Source: Streptococcus pneumoniae (GTDB lineage: Bacteria; Bacillota; Bacilli; Lactobacillales; Streptococcaceae). From it: 64,000 nt of DNA. How positions within the stretch are numbered: position 1 is the stretch's first letter; each line of letters begins with the position of its first letter. The DNA lies in contig JBFDTN010000001.1 in NCBI GenBank assembly GCA_040719455.1, positions 620,001 to 684,000 on the forward strand. Reading direction: 5' to 3'. Positions 1 to 8,845 of this stretch are shown here, piece by piece. Made by a program: the position numbers and the translations under genes. The notes below the pieces were generated by a model. It was given only the letters and a program-made list of their open reading frames with translations. It made no database searches and was not told the DNA's origin.

Positions 1-522
1 ACTCTTGAATTTCATAAACAGGAGTTCGAAGATGACGATTATCAAACTATTATTACTTATAAAACACTGGATGTCGAGAATTTCCTAGCTATAAATCGCA
101 CTCCAGTAGCTTTAAAATCTGCACTCGTAGAGTTGAATCAGTACTACAAAAAGATAGTAGATTATGCGACTAGTTTTAAGCAAGAAGCAGACAGGCTTAG
201 AGCAGAAGTTAAAATTTTAGAAGCTAAGAATGAAACATTAAGTAAAAAACTAAAGGATGATAGGGATTTAGAGCATGAGAACAAGAAACTACGTTCTATT
301 GTTAAAACAAGCATCTACCCCGAAATAGCCAATGAACTGCTAAAAGCTGAAGGCTTACTAAAATCCGATAATCAGATAATAACGGATGAGTATTTATCTA
401 ACCATATTATTACAGCTGATTCGGAAATAAATTTCCATGATTCAACTGAACAAAAAGATATGGGCGAACAAAATAAGATTATCAGTATCAAGAATATGCT
501 GGATAGCAAGACAAAATATTAG
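1..522 (+). CDS. 3' part of a coiled-coil protein, possibly a Mob/Pre relaxase tail (partial)
   Basis: The frame is open from the first base, so the true start lies outside the window; a TTG at 133 is in frame but has no reason to be the start. The visible 173 residues contain a Leu/Lys/Glu-rich coiled coil (about residues 60-100, with KQEADRLRAEVKILEAK) followed by a polar tail. C-terminal coiled coils of this kind occur in plasmid mobilization (Pre/MobV) proteins, but no catalytic motif is visible here, so the family call is only a guess. It is AT-rich and runs into the zinc-ribbon gene 11 bp downstream, so the two are probably co-transcribed on an accessory element. Confidence 0.5.
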   Translation, partial: TLEFHKQEFEDDDYQTIITYKTLDVENFLAINRTPVALKSALVELNQYYKKIVDYATSFKQEADRLRAEVKILEAKNETLSKKLKDDRDLEHENKKLRSIVKTSIYPEIANELLKAEGLLKSDNQIITDEYLSNHIITADSEINFHDSTEQKDMGEQNKIISIKNMLDSKTKY

Positions 523-533
523 GAGAATGACTA

Positions 534-2813
534 ATGATATATGTAGTTCAAGAAATCCCTAAATTGTTGAAATATTGGGATTTTGAATATAATGATTATT
601 TAAACATTGAAACTGCTAAGGTAAATAGTAGAATTCAAGCTCACTGGCGATGTCCTTCTTGTCTTTATGGTTGGGAGGATTCAATTGTTAAAACGTATAA
701 TCGAAGCGCTAAGAACGATAATTTTTGTCCCTGTTGTAGTTTAGGAGAATTGCTAGTCAAAGAAAAGAATAGTATTTTTGCTGTTTATCCGAGTATTATT
801 CAATATCTTAATTTTCACTATGAGAATCAAGAAACTATTGATGAACTACTTAAATCTGAAAAATTCAATTCAAAACGCGTCTTTCATTTCAAATGTCCAA
901 CATGTCATATAGGATGGAGAGGTACAGCGATTAATTATAGATTGTTCCAATCTGAAAATCAAGAATTATTTCATATCAATTGTAATGAGTGGGCTTCTCG
1001 TTTTTATTATTATGAAGTTTATCCAAATCTCAAAAAAATTTATAAGCAAGAATCTAATAAAATTGATTTCAATGGTTTAAAACTCAGTGATAATGTAACG
1101 ATACCTTATTATTGGGAATGTGATAACTGTCACTATGAATTTAAAATATCAATCGATACTCTGTTTAGCAGAATTAAGAATAAAGGGTCTTATTGTACGG
1201 AATGCAAAAACTCTTTTGACAAACTACTGGATATAAATTTAATGGAAGCTCCATTGTCTTTCCTAAATCCTAAAGATCTAATAGAATGGGCAGATAACAA
1301 CATTTTTTCAACAAATCAAGTTGATTCTCTGTCGAATATTGCAGTAAATTGGAAATGTTCTATTTGTCACGGAGAATACACTTGCTCAGTCATAGATAAA
1401 AATAAGCAATCTTGTCCTTATTGCAATGATAAAGAGATGTTAAGAGGGTTCAACACATTAGAAATAACCCATTCTTATTTACAAAAGTTTTGGAATCCTA
1501 ATAATCATAAAATTTTAAGTGACTTTTGGAAAAAATCACATGAGGTTATCATGTGGACTTGTCCTTGTTGTCAGATTGATTTTCAGTGTAGTCCTAACGA
1601 AATGGTTTCTCGAACGGATTTAGAGAACCAAAACTTTCAAACATGCCCTAATATGTGTGATTGGGGTGGAGAAGTTTTTAACAATGATATATTACGTGAT
1701 TATCCAATTTTAAAAGCCGAGTGGAGTCCTAAAAACAAAATTCCTATTCACTTTGCACTAACTCATATTGAAACAAAAAAATATTGGTGGAATTGCTCTA
1801 CCTGTAATGGAGAATATCAATGTTCAATACCTATACGGAAAGAACTAGCGATTTCCTGTCCATACTGTAATCATGAAAAACCATTGAAAGGATTTAATAC
1901 TCTATTAGATCTATATCCAGATCTAGCAAACATGTGGAGCTCTAAAAACAGTGTAACATTAGAGAAAATTCTACCAAATGAAGCAGAAAAAAGACAAAGT
2001 ATTTGGCATTGTAACAATTGTCAACTAGACTTCCAAGAACACTTTAATATAGTATTATACTTGTATCTGAAAGATGGGGAAGCGATTGATAACATTTGTC
2101 CCTATTGTACCAAACGCCTCCCAAATCCTAAAACAGGAAGTTTAAATATCATAAAACCTTATCTTGTAGATGAATGGATAAGTGAACTAAACGGGGATAT
2201 TTCAAAAGAATTTCCAGATTCTAAAAAATATATAAAATGGAAATGCAGAAGATGTCATGGAGAATTTTGGGCTTCGATCAATAGTCGTAAAGAAAACGAC
2301 AAACTTTGTCCTTATTGTGAGGGGATAAAGTTACTATCTGGTTTTAATAGTCTAGATGCTATACGACCTGAATTATTGGGAGAATGGAGTCCTGAAAACA
2401 CCTTCACAATGAAAGAGGTGATGCCATCATCATTAAGGATGGCTACTTGGAATTGTAAAGACTGTCATGGAAAATATATAGTTTCTATAAGAGAAAGGGT
2501 TCAAGAAGATTTTCAATGCCCTTATTGTTCAGGTAAAATAATTCTACCTGGGTTCAACTCGTTTGCTGCCAAATATCCTGAATATTTGCTGGAATGGGAC
2601 TACCTAAATAACATGTTATTAGCTAATCCTGATGAAATAAGTGAAAAAAGCAATATTAAAGTCTGGTGGTTGTGTAAGAATGATTTAGAGCATCGTTACC
2701 AAATGTCAGTCAGTAGAAAAATAAAATATGATAAAAGAAAAAAAGAGACTTGCATAATCTGCAAAGGTCTCAGGAGAAAAAGGGAACATTTTGTTCCATA
2801 TGAGATAATTTAA
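534..2813 (+). CDS. Large zinc-ribbon repeat protein (DUF4379-like)
   Basis: 759 residues built from about nine or ten copies of a treble-clef/zinc-ribbon unit. Each unit has W(K/N)C..C(H/Q)G(E/D)(Y/F), about 15-25 residues, CPYC, then a linker such as GFNTL followed by a W near NP or SP. Examples are CSIC/CPYC, CSTC/CPYC, CRRC/CPYC and CKDC/CPYC. The unit resembles the 'probable zinc-ribbon domain' (DUF4379) found in bacterial and phage accessory proteins. No nuclease or ATPase motif is visible, so the role is unknown; nucleic-acid binding is a reasonable inference. The start is supported by AGGAGA upstream of ATG 534. Base composition is much more AT-rich than the neighbouring core genes, suggesting transfer. 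A strong terminator follows directly. Confidence 0.75.
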   Translation: MIYVVQEIPKLLKYWDFEYNDYLNIETAKVNSRIQAHWRCPSCLYGWEDSIVKTYNRSAKNDNFCPCCSLGELLVKEKNSIFAVYPSIIQYLNFHYENQETIDELLKSEKFNSKRVFHFKCPTCHIGWRGTAINYRLFQSENQELFHINCNEWASRFYYYEVYPNLKKIYKQESNKIDFNGLKLSDNVTIPYYWECDNCHYEFKISIDTLFSRIKNKGSYCTECKNSFDKLLDINLMEAPLSFLNPKDLIEWADNNIFSTNQVDSLSNIAVNWKCSICHGEYTCSVIDKNKQSCPYCNDKEMLRGFNTLEITHSYLQKFWNPNNHKILSDFWKKSHEVIMWTCPCCQIDFQCSPNEMVSRTDLENQNFQTCPNMCDWGGEVFNNDILRDYPILKAEWSPKNKIPIHFALTHIETKKYWWNCSTCNGEYQCSIPIRKELAISCPYCNHEKPLKGFNTLLDLYPDLANMWSSKNSVTLEKILPNEAEKRQSIWHCNNCQLDFQEHFNIVLYLYLKDGEAIDNICPYCTKRLPNPKTGSLNIIKPYLVDEWISELNGDISKEFPDSKKYIKWKCRRCHGEFWASINSRKENDKLCPYCEGIKLLSGFNSLDAIRPELLGEWSPENTFTMKEVMPSSLRMATWNCKDCHGKYIVSIRERVQEDFQCPYCSGKIILPGFNSFAAKYPEYLLEWDYLNNMLLANPDEISEKSNIKVWWLCKNDLEHRYQMSVSRKIKYDKRKKETCIICKGLRRKREHFVPYEII

Positions 2814-2840
2814 AGTAAGTCTGCGAGGACTTACTTTTTT
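2813..2840 (+). terminator. Intrinsic terminator after the zinc-ribbon gene
   Basis: A 9-bp perfect stem (AAGTAAGTC / GACTTACTT) with a 6-nt loop begins at the stop codon and is followed by a run of six T. Confidence 0.9.
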
Positions 2841-3042
2841 GAGTTATTAAAAAGCTAAGCTCTGAAAACATTTCAAATGTACGCTTTTTTTAAAAATACT
2901 TTTTTGGTTTTTAGTAAGATAAAGTACATATTTTAGAATTTTAAGAATTTAGTTTTCACTAGAATAAAGTACATAATTTTTCGAAAAAAAGTTTTTAGTT
3001 ATTAGCGCATTTCCGGTTATAAAGTGACTTTGAATAACATAC
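2841..3042. other. AT-rich non-coding gap between accessory fragment and dif
   Basis: No gene is visible. It contains two copies of ATAAAGTACATA (2919-2930 and 2964-2975), 45 bp apart, inside longer similar blocks that start TTTT and end in a T run. There is also an AT-rich stretch near 2976-2995 (TTTTTCGAAAAAAAG) that weakly resembles the left arm of dif. This may be an element end, but no boundary can be fixed from one junction. Confidence 0.5.
2919..2975 (+). repeat. Pair of 12-bp direct repeats (ATAAAGTACATA)
   Basis: Two identical 12-mers at 2919-2930 and 2964-2975, in similar wider context, lie between the accessory genes and the dif site. They could be recombinase or replication-protein binding sites of the adjacent element, or chance in AT-rich DNA. 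Confidence 0.5.
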
Positions 3043-3073
3043 ATCTTTCCGAAAAACTATAATTTTCTTGAAA
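3043..3073 (+). other. difSL: difSL chromosome dimer resolution site
   Basis: A 31-bp site with left arm ATCTTTCCGAAAAAC, a TATAAT-like centre and right arm TTTTCTTGAAA matches from memory the streptococcal/lactococcal difSL recognised by the single recombinase XerS. It lies 51 bp upstream of a xerS gene, the conserved arrangement in this group. It marks the replication terminus. Its right arm also supplies the -35 hexamer of xerS. Confidence 0.88.
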
Positions 3074-3096
3074 TATATCTATACTTGTGCTATACT
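3068..3096 (+). promoter_or_regulatory. xerS promoter
   Basis: TTGAAA (3068-3073), a 17-bp spacer, and an extended -10 TGC-TATACT (3091-3096). The -35 is the last six bases of difSL, so XerS binding should occlude its own promoter. Confidence 0.75.
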
Positions 3097-3124
3097 ATAA
3101 ATAAGAACAAATTGGGAGAATATC

Positions 3125-4195
3125 ATGCGTCGTGAATTATTACTGGAAAAAATTGAACAACTAAAGGAGGTCATGCCCTGGTATGTCCTTGACTACTACC
3201 AATCCAAGCTGGCTGTTCCTTACAGTTTTACCACCTTGTACGAATACCTAAAAGAATACCGTCGATTTTTTGAATGGCTGATGGATGCTGATTTGGTATC
3301 TGTCGCAAACATTTCAGAGATTTCTTTGGATACCTTGGAACATTTGACCAAGAAAGACATGGAATCGTTTATCTTGTATTTACGGGAAAGACCCTTGCTG
3401 AATGCCAATACGACTCAAAATGGGGTGTCGCAAACAACCATTAACCGTACCTTATCTGCCCTTTCTAGTCTCTATAAATACCTAACTGAGGAAGTTGAAA
3501 ATGAGCAAGGCGAGCCGTATTTTTACCGCAATGTCATGAAAAAAGTTTCTACTAGGAAGAAAAAAGAGACCCTTGCTGCCAGGGCCGAAAATATCAAGCA
3601 AAAGCTCTTTTTAGGGGATGAAACCATGGAATTTTTGGACTATGTGGACACCCAGTACCAAGTCAAATTATCCAAACGTGCCCTCTCTTCTTTCCAGAAA
3701 AATAAGGAACGAGATTTGGCTATCTTGGCACTTCTTCTTGCCTCTGGTGTGCGATTGTCCGAGGCGGTCAATCTCAATCTCTCTGATGTCAATCTAAACA
3801 TGATGATCATCGAAGTTACTCGAAAAGGTGGCAAACGGGATTCGGTCAACGTAGCAGGCTTCGCCAAGCCCTATTTAGAGAATTACCTCGCCATTCGCAA
3901 ACAACGCTACAAGGCTGAAAAGACTGACATCGCCTTCTTTTTATCTGAATACCGTGGTCTACCTAATCGTATGGATGCCTCTAGCATTGAGAAAATGGTC
4001 GCCAAATATTCTGCTGATTTCAAGATTCGAGTCACCCCTCACAAGCTGCGACATACGCTGGCTACTCGTCTCTATGATGCAACCAAGTCACAGGTTTTGG
4101 TCAGTCACCAGCTGGGGCATGCTAATACTCAGGTCACAGACCTCTATACCCATATTGTCAATGATGAGCAAAAAAATGCCTTGGATCAATTATAG
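3125..4195 (+). CDS. xerS: Tyrosine recombinase XerS
   Basis: 356 residues, the normal length for XerS, the single-protein Xer recombinase of streptococci that resolves chromosome dimers at difSL with FtsK. An N-terminal SAM-like core-binding domain (about 15-125) precedes the catalytic domain. The catalytic set is visible: Arg210 (SGVRLSE), Lys234 (RKGGK), His306-x-x-Arg309 (HKLRH), His332 (LGHAN) and the nucleophile Tyr341 (LYTHI). RBS GGGAGA sits just before ATG 3125. The adjoining dif site makes the assignment secure and separates it from phage or element integrases. It converges on the esterase gene with only 44 bp between and no clear terminator. Confidence 0.96.
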   Translation: MRRELLLEKIEQLKEVMPWYVLDYYQSKLAVPYSFTTLYEYLKEYRRFFEWLMDADLVSVANISEISLDTLEHLTKKDMESFILYLRERPLLNANTTQNGVSQTTINRTLSALSSLYKYLTEEVENEQGEPYFYRNVMKKVSTRKKKETLAARAENIKQKLFLGDETMEFLDYVDTQYQVKLSKRALSSFQKNKERDLAILALLLASGVRLSEAVNLNLSDVNLNMMIIEVTRKGGKRDSVNVAGFAKPYLENYLAIRKQRYKAEKTDIAFFLSEYRGLPNRMDASSIEKMVAKYSADFKIRVTPHKLRHTLATRLYDATKSQVLVSHQLGHANTQVTDLYTHIVNDEQKNALDQL

Positions 4196-4239
4196 TATTT
4201 TACAAAAATTAAATTATGTAATAAAAAAGAAGTTTCTAT

Positions 4240-5214
4240 TTATTGATTAGCTTTGAAAAAATCGCTCATCAGTTGGATAACTTCTTGACTTTCTTCCCAT
4301 TTAGGCTCTTTTATGGCAAATACATGGTCTAGTTTATGTTCATCTCCTTTCGCATAATTTTTCAAATCATGTTTGACCTTATTTGTCTCTAATAGAGCAT
4401 TCAATTTCATAGTCTCATCTTGAATCATATCCTCATCACCTGTTACCAGATAAACTGGTGGTAACGTTGTTTTTGAGACCAAACTTGAAGGATCAAGTAA
4501 GTAAGAATAATATGCCTTGTCTTTGTCTGATTTATCTGTTACAAGTGGAGTAATGAAATCCATAAAATCATGACGATTGGTTTCAAGCATAATAGAAATC
4601 AAGCTCATTGCTTTGAAATCAATACCTGTACCAGCCATTCCAAAATCAGCTTGCAATTCTGGGCTTGCATTGATTGAGGCAACAAAAAGTGATAGCAAGG
4701 CACCGGCTGAATCGCCTGTTAGATAAGTAGTCTTAAGATTTAAACCAAGTTCTTTTTGGTGCGTAGCAATATAGCGCAGCGCATTCATGCAGTCATCAAT
4801 TTGATGCCAGAGGGTTGTATCTGGTAAACGTCTGTAACTAATACTCACAACTGTATAACCTTTACGCGCCCACTCAAAACCATAATCACGATTCACTTCT
4901 TTGTAAGATGCAAATAAGCCTCCGCCATGGATATTCACAATAACAGGAGTTGTAGTATCTGCATTTTCAGGGCGATAGATATCAAATAGATGCCCTCGGT
5001 CTCCGTCCTCTAAGTAGGGAACATCTGTTTCAACTTTCAGTCCTGTCGTATCAGCCGGTGTATTTAGTTGCTTTCTTTCTGCGCTTTCAAATACCCACCT
5101 AAAGGGAACTAAGCGTAGTCGCGGAACATTCCAAACCACTGCTATTGCTGCAATTAGAACCACGATTCCTGTCACAAGCCATTTCAAAAACGGCTTACGC
5201 TTTTTATTTTTCAT
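4240..5214 (-). CDS. Membrane-anchored alpha/beta hydrolase (esterase, HSL-like)
   Basis: 324 residues. A lysine-rich start and one hydrophobic segment (about 12-28) suggest a signal anchor with an extracellular catalytic domain. The oxyanion motif HGGG (in VNIHGGGLF), nucleophile motif GDSAG, acidic residue in TGDEDMI and a late His (DHVFAI) give a full hormone-sensitive-lipase-type carboxylesterase triad. Substrate unknown. RBS AGAGG precedes the ATG. It is divergent from the TetR gene, which is the obvious candidate regulator. Confidence 0.85.
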   Translation of the reverse strand: MKNKKRKPFLKWLVTGIVVLIAAIAVVWNVPRLRLVPFRWVFESAERKQLNTPADTTGLKVETDVPYLEDGDRGHLFDIYRPENADTTTPVIVNIHGGGLFASYKEVNRDYGFEWARKGYTVVSISYRRLPDTTLWHQIDDCMNALRYIATHQKELGLNLKTTYLTGDSAGALLSLFVASINASPELQADFGMAGTGIDFKAMSLISIMLETNRHDFMDFITPLVTDKSDKDKAYYSYLLDPSSLVSKTTLPPVYLVTGDEDMIQDETMKLNALLETNKVKHDLKNYAKGDEHKLDHVFAIKEPKWEESQEVIQLMSDFFKANQ

Positions 5215-5233
5215 TCTTTTCTACCTCTCTTTT

Positions 5234-5312
5234 ATGGACTTGACAACTGTTATTTTCTTATTGTAAAGTAATGAAGAAAAAAGTTCAATATTTGACCACA
5301 TGGACTTAACAA
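5234..5312 (+). promoter_or_regulatory. Direct-repeat pair flanking the divergent promoter (candidate TetR operators)
   Basis: ATGGACTTGACAA (5234-5246) and ATGGACTTAACAA (5300-5312) match at 12 of 13 bases and bracket the esterase promoter. The first includes TTGACA, usable as a -35 for the TetR gene (18-bp spacer to TAAAGT). Operator function is inferred only from position. Confidence 0.35.
5260..5288 (-). promoter_or_regulatory. Promoter of the esterase gene
   Basis: TTGAAC, 17-bp spacer, TACAAT on the minus strand, in the divergent region between esterase and TetR genes. Confidence 0.6.
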
Positions 5313-5330
5313 AAAGGAGCAATCTGTTAC

Positions 5331-5873
5331 ATGAACCAACATCAATTAGAAATCTTACAAAAAAATAATCAGCAATCACGACAAGCAACCAGAGAAGCAC
5401 TAACAACCGCCCTTCTTCTTCTCCTTCAGGAAAAAGAGTACTTAAACATCAGTATTACTGAATTGTGCCAAAAAGCAGGTGTATCACGGACAGCTTTTTA
5501 TAGGAATTACAAGAGCAAAGATGAAGTACTGGACGACAAGATTATGGACTACGCCTACAAACTACGGCAAAATATAGATGAAGATTTGTACCAAAGCTGG
5601 CTCAACACCTTTCAATTTGTGGAAAGACATAAGACTGATTTTGAAGTGGTGATTAAGGCAGGACTAGAATATAAAATTTTACTAGCTTTAAGTGTCCACC
5701 TACCAACAGACCCTGAGCTACGAACCCTGCAATCAATCTGGGATACAGTTGCCTATGTATTAATGATTGAATGGGTCATTCATCAAACGCCAAAAACTGC
5801 AAAAGACATGGCAAATCTAGCCTATCAAGAAACCAAACAACTGCGTAGGTATTGGGGAGAAAAAGAGACATAG
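5331..5873 (+). CDS. TetR/AcrR-family transcriptional regulator
   Basis: 180 residues. An N-terminal helix-turn-helix (about 35-65: ITELCQKAGVSRTAFYRNY) is typical of TetR repressors; the C-terminal part is the variable ligand-binding and dimerisation region of the small Firmicutes TetR group. RBS AAAGGAG precedes the ATG. It is divergent from the esterase gene and probably represses it and itself; the ligand is unknown. Confidence 0.85.
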   Translation: MNQHQLEILQKNNQQSRQATREALTTALLLLLQEKEYLNISITELCQKAGVSRTAFYRNYKSKDEVLDDKIMDYAYKLRQNIDEDLYQSWLNTFQFVERHKTDFEVVIKAGLEYKILLALSVHLPTDPELRTLQSIWDTVAYVLMIEWVIHQTPKTAKDMANLAYQETKQLRRYWGEKET

Positions 5874-5881
5874 ACTACCAA

Positions 5882-5929
5882 GAAAAATGACTAAAAGACA
5901 GATTAGAATCTGTCTTTTAGTCATTTTTC
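5882..5929. terminator. Bidirectional intrinsic terminator
   Basis: A 23-bp perfect stem (5882-5904 / 5907-5929) with a 2-nt apex and A/T runs at both sides separates the convergent TetR and flavin reductase genes. The flavin reductase stop codon lies inside the stem. It ends the long minus-strand B12 block. Confidence 0.92.
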
Positions 5930-6504
5930 TGCTGTTCTTCTTGTTCTCGAATTTCCTTGATAATACTGCCCATTTTGATAAAATCATCATTGTAATAACG
6001 ATATAAGCGAGCAGCGCCATCTCCGATATAGCTGATTGGGGAGAATTCTTGGCTTTTGAAGGCATTGTCTTTATCAATCAAGCTCTCTTCTACGACACGG
6101 CGTGTGACACGACCAATGACGTTGGTCAGTGCTCCGCACTCTACCATTTCAATCACTTCACACTCAATTGATACAGGGCAAGCGTCAACGAGCGGAGCAT
6201 CAACGGTCTCTCCGATTGTATAAGACAAGCCGGTAATGGCAAATTTATCTTTGCGACTGTTAAAGCCTGCGATTTCTGCTTCTTTGGTCAATTCCTGTGT
6301 GGGGATATTGACGGTAAATTGTCCGTGTTTTTTGATTTCTGTGATGGCATTTCCCTTGGTTCTCATAGCGACGACCATCATACTTCCCAAGGAATAGGCA
6401 GAGCTGGAGGTGGAGATATTGTAGCCGTGAACATCATCCTTATAGCCTAGAAAAAAGACTGGAAAGCCAAAGTAGAGTTTGCGTGTTTCAAATGTTTTTT
6501 TCAT
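5917..6504 (-). CDS. Flavin reductase-like domain protein
   Basis: 195 residues with the split-barrel FMN-binding fold of the flavin reductase/DIM6 family, recognised from the N-terminal block (PVFFLGYKDDVHGYN, SSAYSLG) and HGQFTVNIP. Such proteins bind FMN and reduce flavins or co-substrates with NAD(P)H. As last gene of the B12 block, 16 bp of overlap after the ATPase gene, it might supply electrons for cobalt or corrinoid reduction, but that is context inference. The stop is inside the terminator stem. Confidence 0.75.
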   Translation of the reverse strand: MKKTFETRKLYFGFPVFFLGYKDDVHGYNISTSSSAYSLGSMMVVAMRTKGNAITEIKKHGQFTVNIPTQELTKEAEIAGFNSRKDKFAITGLSYTIGETVDAPLVDACPVSIECEVIEMVECGALTNVIGRVTRRVVEESLIDKDNAFKSQEFSPISYIGDGAARLYRYYNDDFIKMGSIIKEIREQEEQQKND

Positions 6505-7276
6505 TGGTTGCTCCTTCAGGTGTTTGTTGAATACTTGCCATCATCTTGCGAATGCGGCATTTGGGGTGTTTGGGATTTTGACTTTTGGTCAAGAGATTTT
6601 GTGTGGCAGGATGGTTGACTTCGATAGGATCGCTAAAGTCTGTAATTTCATCGACAATCTTGCCGTCAAACATGACTAAAATGCGGTGACAGAGTGCATA
6701 ACAAAGGTTAAAATCATGCGAGATAAAGATATAGGTCTGCTGGTGCTTGACTTTTAATTGGTGCAATAATCTGAGCAGTTGCCCTTGGATGAGCGGATCA
6801 AGTCCACTGAGCGCTTCGTCAAAGATAATCACATCTGGCTTTAAGAGAAGAGCTCGAGCGATACAAATTCGTTGTAGTTGCCCACCGCTTAACTGACGAG
6901 GTGTTTTGGTCAGATAGCTCTCGTCTAACCCTACTTCTTTTAGAATTGAGACGACTTCTTCCAAGCTAACTGTATTTTGGGTAGCTTCTGTCAAAATATC
7001 TCGCACGCTAAACAAGGGATTGACCGCATGGAGAGCGTCTTGAAAGACCAAGAGAATCCGAGCGCCGTCTTTACTACGATACGGTTTGCCCTCAAGCAAA
7101 ATTTCACCCTGACTGGGCTCCTCTAAACCAACCAAGAGCTTGGCTAGAGTGCTTTTTCCAGTCCCGCTTTCGCCCATGATTCCTAGAATCTCACCTTGTT
7201 TGACAGAAAAATGGCAGTCTTCTAGGACATCTTTTGTATCAAAGTGCTTAAATACATGCTTACATTCAATCTTCAT
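6488..7276 (-). CDS. nikE: Nik/Opp-type ABC importer, ATP-binding subunit 2
   Basis: 262 residues with Walker A GESGTGKST, signature LSGGQLQR, Walker B VIIFDEALSGLD and a switch His (ISHDF). One of the paired ATPases of a nickel/peptide-type importer (NikE/OppF class). It overlaps the preceding ATPase gene by 11 bp and the flavin reductase by 17 bp. Symbol is given by position and similarity class; the ion is not shown by the sequence. Confidence 0.75.
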   Translation of the reverse strand: MKIECKHVFKHFDTKDVLEDCHFSVKQGEILGIMGESGTGKSTLAKLLVGLEEPSQGEILLEGKPYRSKDGARILLVFQDALHAVNPLFSVRDILTEATQNTVSLEEVVSILKEVGLDESYLTKTPRQLSGGQLQRICIARALLLKPDVIIFDEALSGLDPLIQGQLLRLLHQLKVKHQQTYIFISHDFNLCYALCHRILVMFDGKIVDEITDFSDPIEVNHPATQNLLTKSQNPKHPKCRIRKMMASIQQTPEGATNEKNI

Positions 7277-8063
7277 AGGTCACCAACCGTTCATATGGAT
7301 TTCCCAAGACGAGCTCTTGGGTGTAGGGGTGCTGAGGATGAGAGAGGAGGTCTTCTACGGCTCCTCTTTCTACGATTTCTCCCTTATAGACGACCAAGAT
7401 CTGACCGCCCAGTTGTCGAGCTAATTCGTAATCGTGTGTCACAGTAATCAAGGTTTTTCCTTTTTCTTGTAGGGTCTGTAAAATCTTGAGAACATTTTCC
7501 CGATTATAGGGATCTAGGGCAGACGTCGGCTCATCTAGCAAAATCGTTTCGGAATCAAGGCTTAATAGAATAGCCAGCATGACCCGCTGCAACATTCCAC
7601 CACTGAGCTCAAATGGGTAACTCTCTAAGAGCTTGTCAATATGCCCCAATCTCACGGATTTCATGGTTTCACGCGCCTTTTCCAGACATTCCTCCTTGGT
7701 CCATGGATAGTGGCTTTGCAGAGTTTCGATGACATGGACCTTGATTTTTTGAAAGGCGTTGAACATAGCCATGGGATTTTGCATCATATAGGCAAGTTCT
7801 TTTCCTCGGAGCTGCTGCCAGTCTTTTGCTGTACAATGCCGTAAATCTTTCCCCTTATAGGTGATACTTCCAGTAACTTGGCTTTCTTTGGGAATTTGTC
7901 CCATGATGAGCTTGGTTAGAAGGGTCTTGCCTGAGCCACTTTCTCCGATAATGATAAGAGATTGCCCTTCAGGGAGCGAAACATGAATATCCTTTAGCAA
8001 GACTTGGTCTTGTAATTGCACGGATAAATTCTGAATACTTAAGGTTTCCATGGTCTCTTCCAA
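7266..8063 (-). CDS. nikD: Nik/Opp-type ABC importer, ATP-binding subunit 1
   Basis: 265 residues. Walker A GESGSGKT, signature LSGGMLQR, Walker B TILLDEPTSALD and switch VTHDYE, with the C-terminal Opp/Nik extension (HPQHPYTQELV) that marks the NikD/OppD class. Start overlaps the permease gene by 25 bp, so translation is likely coupled. Energises the importer with NikE. Confidence 0.77.
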   Translation of the reverse strand: MEETMETLSIQNLSVQLQDQVLLKDIHVSLPEGQSLIIIGESGSGKTLLTKLIMGQIPKESQVTGSITYKGKDLRHCTAKDWQQLRGKELAYMMQNPMAMFNAFQKIKVHVIETLQSHYPWTKEECLEKARETMKSVRLGHIDKLLESYPFELSGGMLQRVMLAILLSLDSETILLDEPTSALDPYNRENVLKILQTLQEKGKTLITVTHDYELARQLGGQILVVYKGEIVERGAVEDLLSHPQHPYTQELVLGNPYERLVTYED

Positions 8064-8845
8064 CCTTTCTCTTCAACATATTCCCCTGCAAGATTAAAGG
8101 AGATGACGGTGCAGAAAATTGCTAAGCCTGGTGACATCATCATCCAAATAGCTGTCCGAAAATATGGTCTGGCATCGTGCAACATCATGCCCCACTCAGC
8201 GATATTGGGCTGGACTCCGATTCCTAGAAAGGAGAAGCCAGAAATCATCAAGATAATATTGCCGATATTCATCAGAGCAATGACTAAAATTGGCTTGTAA
8301 ATAAAGGGGAAAATGTGGTATTTCAAGATATGAAAAGCAGACATGCCCATAGTTTTTGCTGCAATGACGTAGGATTCCTGCTTAGCACTTTTGACAAGAT
8401 TTGTCACGAGTCGAGCATAGAAAATCCACTCGACAATCACGATGGCTAAAATCATGTTGGTCAAACCTTGACCGAGAATCCCCACGGTTGCAAGCGATAA
8501 GAGAAAGCTCGGAAATGCTGAGATGACATTGGCAAACCAAAGAAACGTTCTCTCTGCTCGTCCTTGATACCAGCCGACTAGAAGCCCTACGCCCACTCCT
8601 ATCACGACTTCTAAGACGGTGATGGTCAAGGAAAGAAAAAGAGAAAAGCGAGCGCCAGAGATGAGACGCGAGAGAATGTCACGTCCAAGCTGGTCTGTTC
8701 CAAGCAGATGAGTCGCATTTGGGGATGCTAGTTTATTGGCCACATCAACATACTGGGGATCAAAGGGAACGAGAACAGGAGCTAAAATCGCACAAATCAG
8801 CAGGATTGTTAGAATACAGCTAGCTACTAAAAATCGTTTGGTCAT
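8039..8845 (-). CDS. nikC: Nik/Opp-type ABC importer, permease subunit 2
   Basis: 268 residues. An N-terminal membrane segment, the periplasmic-type motif DQLGRDILSRLISGAR of OppC/NikC proteins, and further hydrophobic helices with an EAA-type loop (KTMGMSAFHILKYHIFP). It overlaps the upstream permease by 4 bp (ATGA). Forms the channel with NikB. Confidence 0.78.
   Translation of the reverse strand: MTKRFLVASCILTILLICAILAPVLVPFDPQYVDVANKLASPNATHLLGTDQLGRDILSRLISGARFSLFLSLTITVLEVVIGVGVGLLVGWYQGRAERTFLWFANVISAFPSFLLSLATVGILGQGLTNMILAIVIVEWIFYARLVTNLVKSAKQESYVIAAKTMGMSAFHILKYHIFPFIYKPILVIALMNIGNIILMISGFSFLGIGVQPNIAEWGMMLHDARPYFRTAIWMMMSPGLAIFCTVISFNLAGEYVEEKGWKRPWKP

Noticed and set aside
3954..4250. 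Plus-strand frame overlapping xerS end, and other long antisense or out-of-frame frames throughout
   Set aside because: They are shadows of clear genes with no RBS and implausible composition.
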